Positions 16,733-25,056 of a DNA stretch of 64,000 nt are shown here, one piece after another. The position numbers were made by a program, and so were the translations under genes. The stretch's first letter is position 1; every line of letters begins with the position of its first letter. The notes under the pieces were generated by a model. That model was not told the origin of the DNA. It saw nothing but the letters and a program-made list of their open reading frames with translations, and did not search any database. Source of the stretch: Acidovorax sp. SUPP3334 (GTDB lineage: Bacteria > Pseudomonadota > Gammaproteobacteria > Burkholderiales > Burkholderiaceae_C); contig NZ_BQXQ01000016.1 of assembly GCF_030159055.1 (NCBI RefSeq), positions 48,251 through 112,250 of the forward strand, read 5' to 3'.

Positions 16733-18219
16733 GCATGAACCTCGTCACGCTGCTGTACCTGGTGGCCAGCGTCTGCTTCATCCAGGCGCTCAAGGGGCTG
16801 TCGCATCCCACCACGTCGATCCGGGGCAACCTGTTCGGCATGGCCGGCATGGCGATCGCGGTGCTCACCACCGCCGCGCTGATCTGGAGCGTGGCGCGCG
16901 GCGCGCCGATGGGCCTGGCCTGGGTGCTGCTCGGGCTGCTCGTCGGTGGTGCGGCCGGCACGGTGATGGCCCAGCGCGTGGAGATGACCAAGATGCCCGA
17001 GCTGGTCGCCTTCATGCACAGCATGATCGGCCTGGCGGCCGTGTTCATCGCTGTGGCTGCGGTGGCCGAGCCCTGGGCCTTCGGCATCGTGCCGCCGCCC
17101 GTGCCGGCCCTCGCCAGTGCCACGACGGCTGCGGGCACGGTGCTGGTGGAAGGCTTCGCGCGCCTGCCGATTCCGTTCGGCAACCGGCTGGAGCTGTTCC
17201 TGGGCGCGGCCATCGGGGCCATCACCTTCAGCGGCTCGGTGATCGCCTTCGGCAAGCTGTCGGGCAAGTACAAGTTCCGCTGGTTCCAGGGCGCGCCGGT
17301 GCAGTTCAAGGGCCAGCACCTGCTCAACCTCGTGCTGGGCCTGGCGACGGTCGCGCTCGGGCTGGCCTACATGGCCACCGAAAGCTGGACCGCCTTCTTC
17401 GCCATGCTGGCGCTGGCCTTCGTGCTGGGCGTGCTCATCATCATTCCCATCGGCGGGGCCGACATGCCCGTGGTGGTGTCCATGCTCAACAGCTACTCGG
17501 GCTGGGCGGCGGCGGGCATCGGCTTCAGCCTGAACAACAGCATGCTCATCATCGCGGGATCGCTGGTGGGCAGCTCGGGCGCCATCCTCTCCTACATCAT
17601 GTGCAAGGCGATGAACCGATCGTTCTTCAACGTGATCCTGGGCGGGTTCGGCGGCGATGCGGCGGCGGCATCGGCAGGCGGCGCGCAGGCCCAGCGCAAC
17701 GTCAAGAGCGGCAGCGCCGACGACGCCGCCTTCGTGCTGGGCAACGCCGAAACCGTGGTCATCGTCCCCGGCTACGGCCTGGCCGTGGCGCGCGCCCAGC
17801 ATGCGGTGAAGGAGCTGGCCGCCAAGCTGGCCGAGAAGGGCATCACCGTCAAATACGCCATCCACCCCGTCGCCGGGCGCATGCCGGGCCACATGAACGT
17901 GCTGCTCGCCGAAGCCGAGGTGCCCTACGACCAGGTGTTCGAGATGGAAGACATCAACGGCGAGTTCGGCCAGGTGGACGTGGCGATCATCCTGGGCGCC
18001 AACGACGTCGTGAACCCCGCCGCGCACACCAAGGGCAGCCCCATCTACGGCATGCCCATCCTGGAGGCCTACAAGGCCAAGACGGTGATCGTGAACAAGC
18101 GCTCCATGGCCGCGGGCTACGCCGGCCTGGACAACGAGCTGTTCTACATGGACAAGACCATGATGGTTTTCGGCGACGCGAAAAAGGTCGTCGAGGACAT
18201 CGGCAAAGCCATCGAATAG
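16729..18219 (+). CDS. pntB: NAD(P) transhydrogenase subunit beta
   Basis: Beta subunit with membrane helices (residues 1-290) followed by the NADP(H)-binding dIII domain. The sequence shows VEMTKMPELVAFMHSMIGLAAV, GGADMPVVVSMLNSYSGWAAA with the conserved membrane motif, and the dIII signature IVPGYGLAVARAQHAVKELA. YAIHPVAGRMPGHMNVLLAEA and ILGANDVVNPAA follow. At 496 aa it is slightly longer than the usual 460-475. Together with the two upstream alpha genes it completes a functional transhydrogenase. Confidence 0.95.
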   Translation: MSMNLVTLLYLVASVCFIQALKGLSHPTTSIRGNLFGMAGMAIAVLTTAALIWSVARGAPMGLAWVLLGLLVGGAAGTVMAQRVEMTKMPELVAFMHSMIGLAAVFIAVAAVAEPWAFGIVPPPVPALASATTAAGTVLVEGFARLPIPFGNRLELFLGAAIGAITFSGSVIAFGKLSGKYKFRWFQGAPVQFKGQHLLNLVLGLATVALGLAYMATESWTAFFAMLALAFVLGVLIIIPIGGADMPVVVSMLNSYSGWAAAGIGFSLNNSMLIIAGSLVGSSGAILSYIMCKAMNRSFFNVILGGFGGDAAAASAGGAQAQRNVKSGSADDAAFVLGNAETVVIVPGYGLAVARAQHAVKELAAKLAEKGITVKYAIHPVAGRMPGHMNVLLAEAEVPYDQVFEMEDINGEFGQVDVAIILGANDVVNPAAHTKGSPIYGMPILEAYKAKTVIVNKRSMAAGYAGLDNELFYMDKTMMVFGDAKKVVEDIGKAIE

Positions 18220-18360
18220 CGCGCGAATCCCCGTGGCGCGTCCTTCGGGCCAGCGCTGTGGGCGGGCGTGCGCTTTAGGGAAACTACAGGCCCCCGGCCT
18301 CACTGCCCGCGACGACAATGCGGGCTCCTTTTTGTAACAGCAGGTTTGGAGACATACAGC

Positions 18361-20043
18361 ATGAATGACCGCCCGTGGCTTGCCGCCTACCCACCCGGGG
18401 TGCCGGCCGACATCGACCCGGCGCAGTACCCCTCGCTCGTCGCCCTGATGGAAGAAGCGTTCGGCAAGTACGCCGACCGCGTGGCCTACAGCTTCATGGG
18501 CAAGGACGTGACCTTCGGCGAGACCGACGTGCAAAGCCGCCAGTTCGCGGCCTACCTGCAGGGCCTGGGGCTGGCCAAGGGCGACCGCGTCGCCGTCATG
18601 ATGCCCAACGTGCCCCAGTACCCGGCGGTGGTCGCGGCCATCCTGCGCGCAGGCCTGGTGGTGGTGAACGTGAACCCGCTGTACACCCCGCGCGAGCTGG
18701 AGTACCAACTGAAGGATTCGGGCTCCAAGGCCATCATCATCATCGAGAACTTCGCCGCCACGCTGCAGGCCTGCATCGGCGCCACGCAGGTCAAGAACGT
18801 GGTGCTGTGCGCCATGGGCGACCGGCTGGGATTCCTCAAGGGAATGATCGTCAACTACGTGGTGCGCAGCGTGAAGAAGCTGGTGCCGCCCTTTTCGCTG
18901 CCGGGCGCGGTGCGCTTCAACGACGCGCTGTCGCAGGGCGCGCGCGGTGCCTTCAATGCGCCCGACCTGCGGCCCGACGACGTGGCCCTGCTGCAATACA
19001 CCGGCGGCACCACGGGCGTGAGCAAGGGCGCGGTGCTCCTGCACCGCAACATCATCGCCAACGTGCTGCAGGCCGAGGCCTGGAACGCGCCCGTGATGCA
19101 GGCCGTGCCGGCCAACGAGCAGCCCACCACCGTCTGCGCGCTGCCGCTTTATCACATCTTCGCCTTCACGGTGAACATGATGATGAACATGCGCACCGGC
19201 GCCAAGAACATCCTGCTGCCCAATCCGCGCGACTTGGTGGCGGTGCTCAAGGAACTGTCCAAGCACACCTTCCACAGCTTCCCGGCCGTGAACACGCTGT
19301 TCAACGGGCTGGCCCACCACCCCGACTTCGACACGGTGAACTGGAAGAACCTCAAGGTGTCGGTGGGCGGCGGCATGGCGGTGCAGGCCGCGGTGGCCAA
19401 GCTCTGGCTGGAAAAGACCGGCTGCCCCATCTGCGAAGGCTATGGCCTGTCGGAGACCAGCCCCACGGTCGCCTGCAATCCGGCCACGGAGAAGGCCTAC
19501 ACCGGCACCATCGGCGTGCCGATCTCCAGCACCTACATGAAGCTGATCGATGACGACGGCCGCGACGTGTCCGAGCCCGGCCAGCGCGGCGAGATCGTGA
19601 TCAAGGGCCCGCAGGTCATGGCCGGCTACTGGCAGCGGCCGGACGAAACGGCCAATGTCATGACCGAGGACGGCTACTTCAAGTCCGGCGACATCGGCGT
19701 GATGGACGAGCGCGGCTATTTCAAGATCGTCGACCGCAAGAAGGACATGGTGCTGGTGAGCGGCTTCAACGTCTATCCGAACGAGGTCGAGGACGTGGTG
19801 GCCATGCTGCCCGGCGTGCTCGAATGCGCCGTGGTCGGCGTGCCGGACGAGAAGACGGGCGAGGCCGTCAAGCTCGTCATCGTGAAGCGCAACGACGACC
19901 TGACCGAAGCGCAGGTGCGCGAGTTCTGCAAGGCCAACCTCACCGGCTACAAGCAGCCCCGCGTGATCGAGTTCCGCGAGTCGCTGCCCAAGACCCCGGT
20001 GGGCAAGATCCTGCGGCGAGAGCTGCGCGACAAGCGCCCGTGA
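18361..20043 (+). CDS. fadD: Long-chain fatty acid-CoA ligase
   Basis: AMP-forming acyl-CoA synthetase that activates fatty acids for beta-oxidation or lipid synthesis. The 560-aa protein has the P-loop YTGGTTGVSKGAVL, LPLYHIFAFTVN, GYGLSETSP, the ATP-binding Asp in YFKSGDIG and the hinge VDRKKDMVLVSGFNVYPNEVE. The catalytic lysine lies in the C-terminal KTPVGKILRREL. The ATG at 18361 matches the family start MNDRPWLAAYP; the frame is open 31 codons further upstream without coding character. A small CCCGC/GCGGG hairpin followed by TTTTT at about 18306-18332 precedes the gene and may end the pnt transcript. Confidence 0.94.
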   Translation: MNDRPWLAAYPPGVPADIDPAQYPSLVALMEEAFGKYADRVAYSFMGKDVTFGETDVQSRQFAAYLQGLGLAKGDRVAVMMPNVPQYPAVVAAILRAGLVVVNVNPLYTPRELEYQLKDSGSKAIIIIENFAATLQACIGATQVKNVVLCAMGDRLGFLKGMIVNYVVRSVKKLVPPFSLPGAVRFNDALSQGARGAFNAPDLRPDDVALLQYTGGTTGVSKGAVLLHRNIIANVLQAEAWNAPVMQAVPANEQPTTVCALPLYHIFAFTVNMMMNMRTGAKNILLPNPRDLVAVLKELSKHTFHSFPAVNTLFNGLAHHPDFDTVNWKNLKVSVGGGMAVQAAVAKLWLEKTGCPICEGYGLSETSPTVACNPATEKAYTGTIGVPISSTYMKLIDDDGRDVSEPGQRGEIVIKGPQVMAGYWQRPDETANVMTEDGYFKSGDIGVMDERGYFKIVDRKKDMVLVSGFNVYPNEVEDVVAMLPGVLECAVVGVPDEKTGEAVKLVIVKRNDDLTEAQVREFCKANLTGYKQPRVIEFRESLPKTPVGKILRRELRDKRP

Positions 20044-20077
20044 GTTGCGTCGTGTTCACGCCCCGCCGCGCCGTGGT

Positions 20078-20107
20078 GCGGGCGCGGGTGCGGGTGCGGG
20101 TGCGGGT
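20078..20107 (+). repeat. Hexanucleotide tandem repeat (GCGGGY)5
   Basis: Five units, one GCGGGC and four GCGGGT, between fadD and the nucleosidase start. If the TTG at 20045 were used as start, the tract would code for alternating Gly-Ala. Confidence 0.8.
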
Positions 20108-20134
20108 GCTGCGGGCTGTGCCGGCATTGCGTCC

Positions 20135-20896
20135 GTGACGACCGCCATCCTCAGCGCGCTCGCCGAAGAGCAGCAGGGCCTCATCGACGCGCTCGGCCGG
20201 GGGCGGCGCACGCTCCACGCGGGCCGCACCTTCTGGAGCGGCGGTCTGCACGGGCGCGAAGTGGTGCTGGCGCTGTCGGGCATCGGCAAGGTGGCTGCGG
20301 CCACCACCGCCACGGCGCTGATCGAACGCTTCGGCGCCGCGCGCATCGTGTTCACCGGCGTGGCCGGCGGCCTGGGCACGGACGTGCAGGTCGGCGACGT
20401 GGTCGTGGCGCAGGACTTCCTGCAGCACGACATGGACGCCTCGCCCCTCTTTCCCCGCTGGGAGCTGCCCGGTTACGGGCGCACCCGCTTGCCGTGCGAT
20501 GCCGGCATGGCCGAGCGGCTGGCGGCGGCTGCGGGCGAATGCCTGGCGTCCGGCGCGGCCGGGCTGCTGGACGGCGCCGGGCTGCCGCCCACCTTGCGTG
20601 AGCCGCGCGTGCACCGGGGATTGATCGCGAGCGGCGACCGTTTCGTGTCGACCCTGCAGGAATCGCAGGCGCTGCGCGAGGCATTCACCGCAGCCGGCCA
20701 CGCGGTGCTCGCAGTGGAAATGGAAGGCGCCGCCGTGGCCCAGGTCTGCAGCGACTACGGCGTGCCCTTCGCCGCCGTGCGCACCGTGTCCGACCGCGCG
20801 GACGACGCCGCGCACGTGGACTTTCCCCGTTTCGTGCAGGCCGTGGCCAGCCGGTATGCCGATGGCATCATCGGGCGGTTTCTCAGTACGCTATAA
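20135..20896 (+). CDS. mtn: 5'-methylthioadenosine/S-adenosylhomocysteine nucleosidase
   Basis: Hydrolyses MTA and SAH to adenine plus a ribose derivative, clearing polyamine and methylation by-products; it complements speD in the same window. The frame runs from a TTG at 20045, but the first family-like residues are TTAILSALAEEQQGL, so GTG at 20135 is chosen (253 aa). Seen: LSGIGKVAAATTATALIERF, VFTGVAGGLG, the DFLQHDMDASPLFPRWE segment, IASGDRFV, the catalytic VEMEGAAVAQVC and FAAVRTVSDRAD with the conserved Asp. The stop codon TAA is contributed by the GCTATAAAAA of repeat copy 2. Confidence 0.9.
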   Translation: MTTAILSALAEEQQGLIDALGRGRRTLHAGRTFWSGGLHGREVVLALSGIGKVAAATTATALIERFGAARIVFTGVAGGLGTDVQVGDVVVAQDFLQHDMDASPLFPRWELPGYGRTRLPCDAGMAERLAAAAGECLASGAAGLLDGAGLPPTLREPRVHRGLIASGDRFVSTLQESQALREAFTAAGHAVLAVEMEGAAVAQVCSDYGVPFAAVRTVSDRADDAAHVDFPRFVQAVASRYADGIIGRFLSTL

Positions 20897-20949
20897 AAAC
20901 AATAGCTGCGTGCCCTAGTGATGATTGCGCTGGAGGCCGATTCGGCTCT
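20890..20949 (-). repeat. Dispersed repeat copy 2 (type I)
   Basis: Read on the minus strand: GGCCTCCAGCGCAAT, ACTAGGG, then the inverted repeat GCTAT-(7)-ATAGC. It overlaps the last codons of mtn and supplies its stop. It is the left member of a duplicated unit of about 130 bases that continues to about 21010. Confidence 0.85.
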
Positions 20950-21020
20950 CAATGGGCAATTTTCGACGGGGCGCGTGCTTGGAGGCCGGCGGACGCCGCA
21001 CCGCGCGCTCCGGGTCTGTA

Positions 21021-21150
21021 AGCTGCTTCAAAATCAATAGCGCAATGCCCTAGTACTGATTGCGCTGGAGGCCGATTCGACTCCAGGTCGGCGATTCTCA
21101 GCAGCGCGTGTGCCTTCACGCCAGCAGACGCCGCGGAAGCGGCTCCGCCG
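21021..21150 (-). repeat. Dispersed repeat copy 3 (type I) with extended homology to copy 2
   Basis: Same arm GGCCTCCAGCGCAAT and ACTAGGG on the minus strand, with the distal hairpin partly decayed. Similarity to copy 2 extends downstream through a GATTCGRCTC segment, a GCGCGTG block and a GACGCCGC block, showing a duplication of a longer unit. Together with copy 2 it fills the 305-base gap between mtn and corA, which holds no gene. Confidence 0.8.
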
Positions 21151-21201
21151 GGCCGCAGGCGTCGTCCCCCTGGGGGACGACGCGCAGCGGCTCAGGGGGG
21201 G

Positions 21202-22188
21202 TCATTTCAACCAGCCGCGCTTGCGGAAGTACCACATGGGGCCGAGCGCGCTCGCCACCATGAGCGCCAGCGCGTAGGGGTAGCCGAGCGACCAGTCCAG
21301 CTCGGGCATGAACTTGAAGTTCATGCCGTAGACGCTGGCGATCAGCGTCGGCGGCAGCAGCGCCACGCTGGCCACCGAGAAGATCTTGATGATCTTGTTC
21401 TGGTTGATGTTGATGAAACCGACCGTGGCGTCCATCAGGAAGTTGATCTTGTCGAACAGGAACGCCGTGTGGTTGTCGAGCGATTCGATGTCGCGCAGGA
21501 TCTGGCGGGCCTCCTCGAACTGCTCGGCGTTGAGCATCTTGCTGCGCATCATGAAGCTCACGGCGCGGCGCGTGTCCATCACGTTGCGGCGGATGCGGCC
21601 GTTCAGGTCTTCCTGGCGCGCGATGGCGGCCAGCACCTCGCCGGCGCGGGCGTCGGTGACGTCGCCGGCCAGCACCTGAACGCTGACCTTCTTCAAGTCG
21701 TCGTAGATGCCTTCGAGCGTGTCGGCGGAGTATTCGGCGTCGGCATCGAAGAGCTTGAGCAGCACCTCCTTCGCATCCTCGATCAGCCCCGGCGCCCGGC
21801 GCGCGCGCATGCGCAGCAGGCGGAAGACGGGCACGTCTTCGTCGTGGATGGAAAAGAGCACGCCCTTGCTCTTGAGCGTGTCGTTGACGAGGTTCAGGAT
21901 GAACGCCACGCGCACCGAGCGCGGGTCGTCTTCGTCGTCGATGAGAAAGTCGCTGCGGATGTGCAGCTCGCCGTTGTCTTCTTCATAGAAGCGGGCGGAT
22001 TCCTCGATGTCCTCGTCCATGGCGTCTTCGGGGATGAAGAGGCCGTAGTGCTGCTTGACCCAGCGTTTTTCTTCGAGGGTGGGCGACTCCAGGTCGACCC
22101 AGATCGGCTGGAACTGAGCCAGCTCTTCCAGGGATTCGATTTCTTCCTGGACGAGCCTGCCGTTGGCGAGCGTGAAAATGTTGAGCAT
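21202..22188 (-). CDS. corA: Magnesium/cobalt transport protein
   Basis: Pentameric inner-membrane divalent cation channel. The 328-aa protein has the large cytoplasmic acidic/helical domain, beginning MLNIFTLANGRLVQEEIESL, and a long stalk helix. The two C-terminal membrane helices are IIKIFSVASVALLPPTLIASV and the segment YPYALALMVASALGPMWYF, with the selectivity motif YGMNF at the end of the first. A basic tail KRGWLK closes it. The start matches the family. No riboswitch was recognised in the 223 bases upstream (22189-22411). Confidence 0.95.
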   Translation of the reverse strand: MLNIFTLANGRLVQEEIESLEELAQFQPIWVDLESPTLEEKRWVKQHYGLFIPEDAMDEDIEESARFYEEDNGELHIRSDFLIDDEDDPRSVRVAFILNLVNDTLKSKGVLFSIHDEDVPVFRLLRMRARRAPGLIEDAKEVLLKLFDADAEYSADTLEGIYDDLKKVSVQVLAGDVTDARAGEVLAAIARQEDLNGRIRRNVMDTRRAVSFMMRSKMLNAEQFEEARQILRDIESLDNHTAFLFDKINFLMDATVGFININQNKIIKIFSVASVALLPPTLIASVYGMNFKFMPELDWSLGYPYALALMVASALGPMWYFRKRGWLK

Positions 22189-22371
22189 GTGGGCTCACTC
22201 CCGGTGTGTGATGGGCGTCTGCGAGGGGGCGGGGGCCGCTTTCAGCCCTCGGCAGGCCGGGAGCTGAAAGCTACCAACTGGGGTAGGTTTCCACGGAGGA
22301 ATCTCCAAAATTGCAAGCCGCGGATTATGGCATTGCGCTGCGTCAATTCAGTGACACGCGCCAGGGTGTAC

Positions 22372-22387
22372 AGGGCTTTGCAGCCCT
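22372..22387 (-). terminator. Possible terminator hairpin after the tsaB-rimI-UDG operon
   Basis: AGGGCT-TTGC-AGCCCT, 25 bases beyond the UDG-like stop. There is no T run on the relevant strand, so support is weak. Confidence 0.35.
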
Positions 22388-22411
22388 TTGCGGAACAGTG
22401 CCCGAGGGGGC

Positions 22412-23233
22412 TCAGGGCGCGTCGGATGCGGGTCCGTCCGCGCCGGGGGCGGGAGCGCCCGCGGCACGGACAACGGCCAGCGCGCGGCACAGGTCCGCCC
22501 AGGCGGCGGCCTTGGCCTCAGGGGCGCGCAGCAGGTAGGCGGGGTCGTAGGTGACGATGGCCGGCGTGCCGTCGGCCAGCGCGTGCGCATTGGCACGCAG
22601 CCGTCCCAAAGGCTCACGGCTTTCCAGCACGGCGCGGGCCGCACCCAGGCCGAGCACCAGCACCATGGCCGGGCGCAGGGTGTCCAGCGCCTCCTGCAGG
22701 GCCTGCGCGATGCCGGCTTCGCCAGGGGCGCCTGCGCCGGTGCGCTGCACCGCCGCGAAGAACACCCGCGGATGGTGGTGCAGGCGCATGGCGCGCAGCA
22801 TGTTGTCCAGCAGCTTGCCGGCATCGCCGGTCAGCGGGGCTTCGGGCGTGGCGCTCTCGGCCAGCACCAGCCAGCCGGAGCCCAGCTCGGCAGGGACCAT
22901 CGATGGATCGGCCTGCGGATACAGCGGCCGGGCAGGGTGCATGGCTGCCGTGGTGGCCGCGCTGTCTTCCCTTGCCGCTGGCGCGGCCACCGACGCGGCA
23001 GGCGCGACGGGTGCCGCCCGATGGGCCGGGCGGGCCACGGCGGGCGGCGCTGAGACGGGCCGCGGGTCGGCGGACGGTGCTGCAAGTGGAGGCCGGCCGC
23101 CGTCCTGGGGCGGTGCCGCCGGGCTGGGCGCTGCCGGTTCCGGGGAAGCCGCTGGCGCGGCCGCCGGTGCCCAGACGGTGATGCCCATCTCCGCCAGCAT
23201 CGCGCGCTGGCGTGCGTCGAGGTCGAGGCTCAT
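22412..23233 (-). CDS. Uracil-DNA glycosylase-like protein, degenerate
   Basis: A 273-aa protein that matches family 4 UDG-like proteins only in its second half. LTGDAGKLLDNMLRAM corresponds to the PFVGRAGKLLDNML segment, and IVTYDPAYLLRAPEAKA to the HPSYLLR motif with Asp where His is usual. The N-terminal 100 residues are Ala/Pro-rich linker. The four Fe-S cysteines of family 4 enzymes are absent, since only one cysteine occurs in the protein, and the GE-PG active-site motif reads AESATPE. Glycosylase activity is therefore doubtful. It overlaps rimI by four bases (ATGA) and is the third gene of the operon. Confidence 0.8.
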   Translation of the reverse strand: MSLDLDARQRAMLAEMGITVWAPAAAPAASPEPAAPSPAAPPQDGGRPPLAAPSADPRPVSAPPAVARPAHRAAPVAPAASVAAPAAREDSAATTAAMHPARPLYPQADPSMVPAELGSGWLVLAESATPEAPLTGDAGKLLDNMLRAMRLHHHPRVFFAAVQRTGAGAPGEAGIAQALQEALDTLRPAMVLVLGLGAARAVLESREPLGRLRANAHALADGTPAIVTYDPAYLLRAPEAKAAAWADLCRALAVVRAAGAPAPGADGPASDAP

Positions 23234-23700
23234 AGCGCGAGGCTCATCACGACGGCGTCTTCGCGCTCGCCGTTGTGGGCGGGGTAGTAGCGCTTGCGTT
23301 CGCCCACGAAGCGAAAGCCCCGGGCTTCGTAGATTTCGCGCGCCCGCAGGTTGCTCACGCGCACTTCCAGCCAAAGCCATTGCGCGTTGCAGCCACGGGC
23401 CCACAGGGCCAGCGCGTCCAGCAGCAGGCGGGCCCAGCCCTGGCGCTGGTGGGCGGGCGCCACGGTGAGGTTGAGCAGGTGCACTTCGTCCACGCCTTTC
23501 ATGGCCACGAAGTAGCCGATGAGTGTTTCGCCGGCCAGCAGCAGCTGGGTTTCGTAGCCCGCCGCCATGGCGTCGATGAAGTTGCCCCGCGTCCAGGGGT
23601 GCGAGTACGCGGCCTGCTCGATCACCAGCAGCGCATCCAGGCGCGCCAGGGTGAGGGGCTCGAACCGGGCCTCGTCGGGATAATGCGCAAGAGCACTCAT
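23230..23700 (-). CDS. rimI: Ribosomal protein S18-alanine N-acetyltransferase
   Basis: GNAT acetyltransferase that modifies the N-terminal alanine of S18. The 156-aa sequence has PWTRGNFIDAMAAGYE near the N-terminus and the acetyl-CoA site LTVAPAHQRQGWARLLLDAL. EVRVSNLRAREIYEARGFRFVGERKRYY-type residues follow, ending in DAVVMSLAL. It overlaps both neighbours by four bases (tsaB before it, the UDG-like gene after). The tsaB-rimI pairing is common in proteobacteria and supports both calls. Confidence 0.93.
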   Translation of the reverse strand: MSALAHYPDEARFEPLTLARLDALLVIEQAAYSHPWTRGNFIDAMAAGYETQLLLAGETLIGYFVAMKGVDEVHLLNLTVAPAHQRQGWARLLLDALALWARGCNAQWLWLEVRVSNLRAREIYEARGFRFVGERKRYYPAHNGEREDAVVMSLAL

Positions 23701-24425
23701 GGGGCAGGGGATGGTTGGGTCGGCGCAGCGGCTGCGGCGTGCTTGGCCGCCATGCGCTCCGCCGTGGTCTGCGCCACCTTGTCGCGCACGTACAGCGGCA
23801 GCGCTTCGCTTGCCGGCTGGCCTTTGCCCGCAGCCAGGCGGGAGGGCGCCAGGCGCAGCAGCGCCGTGGCGGTGGGCAGGGCCGATACATGAAGGGCTTG
23901 GGGCGCCAGCCGCTCGCCATAGGCGGCGCGTGCGTTGCCGGCCACGGTATAGCCGGGCGGGACGTGCACGGCCTGCGGGGCGCAAAGGCCGAAATCGCCT
24001 TCTCCCAGCCATTGGCCATCGCCCTGCAGTTCGAACCGGGCGGTGTACACCTCGTCCATGCGCGCGTCCAGCACTGCGACCACGCGCGTACAGCCCTGGG
24101 CTTGGCGGGCCGCTTCGGCAAGGGCCAGCAACGTGTCGATGGGAAGCACCGGAACGCCGGCGCCGCCACGCGCCCCGAAGGCCAGCCCCTGGGCCACCGA
24201 GCAGGCCGTGCGCAGCCCGGTGAACGACCCTGGCCCGCGCCCGAACACCACCGCATCCAGCGTGTCGAATGACAGTCCTGCGTCGGCGAGCAAGGCACGG
24301 ATCGCCGGCAGCAGCGTGGCCGAGGCTTGCGCACCGCCGGGACCGCTGTGCTCCCAGGTCGCATCCCCGCGCTGTACGGCGATGGACAGGGTGTCGGTAC
24401 TGGTGTCGAAGGCGAGCAGGTTCAT
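23697..24425 (-). CDS. tsaB: tRNA threonylcarbamoyladenosine biosynthesis protein TsaB
   Basis: Non-catalytic partner of TsaD in making t6A37 of ANN-decoding tRNAs. The 242-aa protein begins MNLLAFDTSTDTLSIAVQ and has VVFGRGPGSFTGLRTACSVAQGLAFG, the family hallmark. The frame is open 28 codons further upstream, but the internal ATG gives the normal N-terminus. First gene of the tsaB-rimI-UDG operon; tsaC/sua5, which supplies the TC-AMP intermediate, lies 5 kb away in this window. Confidence 0.93.
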   Translation of the reverse strand: MNLLAFDTSTDTLSIAVQRGDATWEHSGPGGAQASATLLPAIRALLADAGLSFDTLDAVVFGRGPGSFTGLRTACSVAQGLAFGARGGAGVPVLPIDTLLALAEAARQAQGCTRVVAVLDARMDEVYTARFELQGDGQWLGEGDFGLCAPQAVHVPPGYTVAGNARAAYGERLAPQALHVSALPTATALLRLAPSRLAAGKGQPASEALPLYVRDKVAQTTAERMAAKHAAAAAPTQPSPAP

Positions 24426-24509
24426 GGCGTGGGGAGGGCGGCTCCCTGTAGCGCCGTGGCTGCTGAAACGCAGCGGTGCGCCGCACCGGGTGCAAGGAGG
24501 CCGGTGCAC

Positions 24510-24515
24510 ATTATC
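24510..24515 (-). promoter_or_regulatory. Candidate -10 box of the tsaB operon
   Basis: GATAAT on the minus strand, about 85 bases before tsaB; the -35 region is unclear. Confidence 0.3.
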
Positions 24516-24574
24516 GGCGCCCCGGCCGCCATGCGGCGATCAGGCCCGGTGCAACCCCGCTGCGTGCCGGCCGG

Positions 24575-24883
24575 TCAGGCGGTCGCGGCTTCCAGGGTGG
24601 CTTGCTGCGCCAGGGCATCGCCTTCGCCCGCGAGCAGGCCCAGCGGGGCATCGGGGGCCGGCTTGTCGCAGGGCTGGGCGCCCACGCGGGTCGCGATGTC
24701 GCGGGCCGCGGGCGAGAAATAAAGCCACAGGTTGTCGCTGGCGAGGTCGTAGCTGGAGAAGAGAGCGCGCCCCGAGCCCGGGGGCGTCATCAGGAACTTC
24801 GCCATGAAGATCTGCTGGATCCGGCGCGCGGGCTCGAACGCGTCCTGGTCGTTGCCGAGAGCCAATTTGTACCAAGTGCTCAC
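24575..24883 (-). CDS. Conserved-looking small protein, unknown
   Basis: 102 aa, cytoplasmic by composition, no membrane helix. It begins MSTWYKLALGNDQDAFEPAR and contains FMAKFLMTPPGSGRALFSSYDLASD and a LWLYFSP segment. No family recognised. It is preceded by a GGGAGAAAGG-type ribosome-binding site and sits alone between tsaB and dacB on the minus strand. Start and length fit a normal gene; function unknown. Confidence 0.7.
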   Translation of the reverse strand: MSTWYKLALGNDQDAFEPARRIQQIFMAKFLMTPPGSGRALFSSYDLASDNLWLYFSPAARDIATRVGAQPCDKPAPDAPLGLLAGEGDALAQQATLEAATA

Positions 24884-25056
24884 AGTTGCCTTTCTCCCGG
24901 TGGCCGGGACGTCATGATGGAGGCCATCCTAGGGTGAACCCCAGCGCCTTCGTCCCTCCGCCCGGGCGCATCGGTTTGTAGGACGAATGCCGGTTCTCGG
25001 CCCCGCTGCGGTTTGCACCCGCGCGCTGGGAGACCCCCTCGGTAGACTCGCCGCCC

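Noticed and set aside
16441..19320. 959-codon minus-strand frame
   Set aside because: Antisense to pntAB, pntB and fadD; composition typical of shadow frames.
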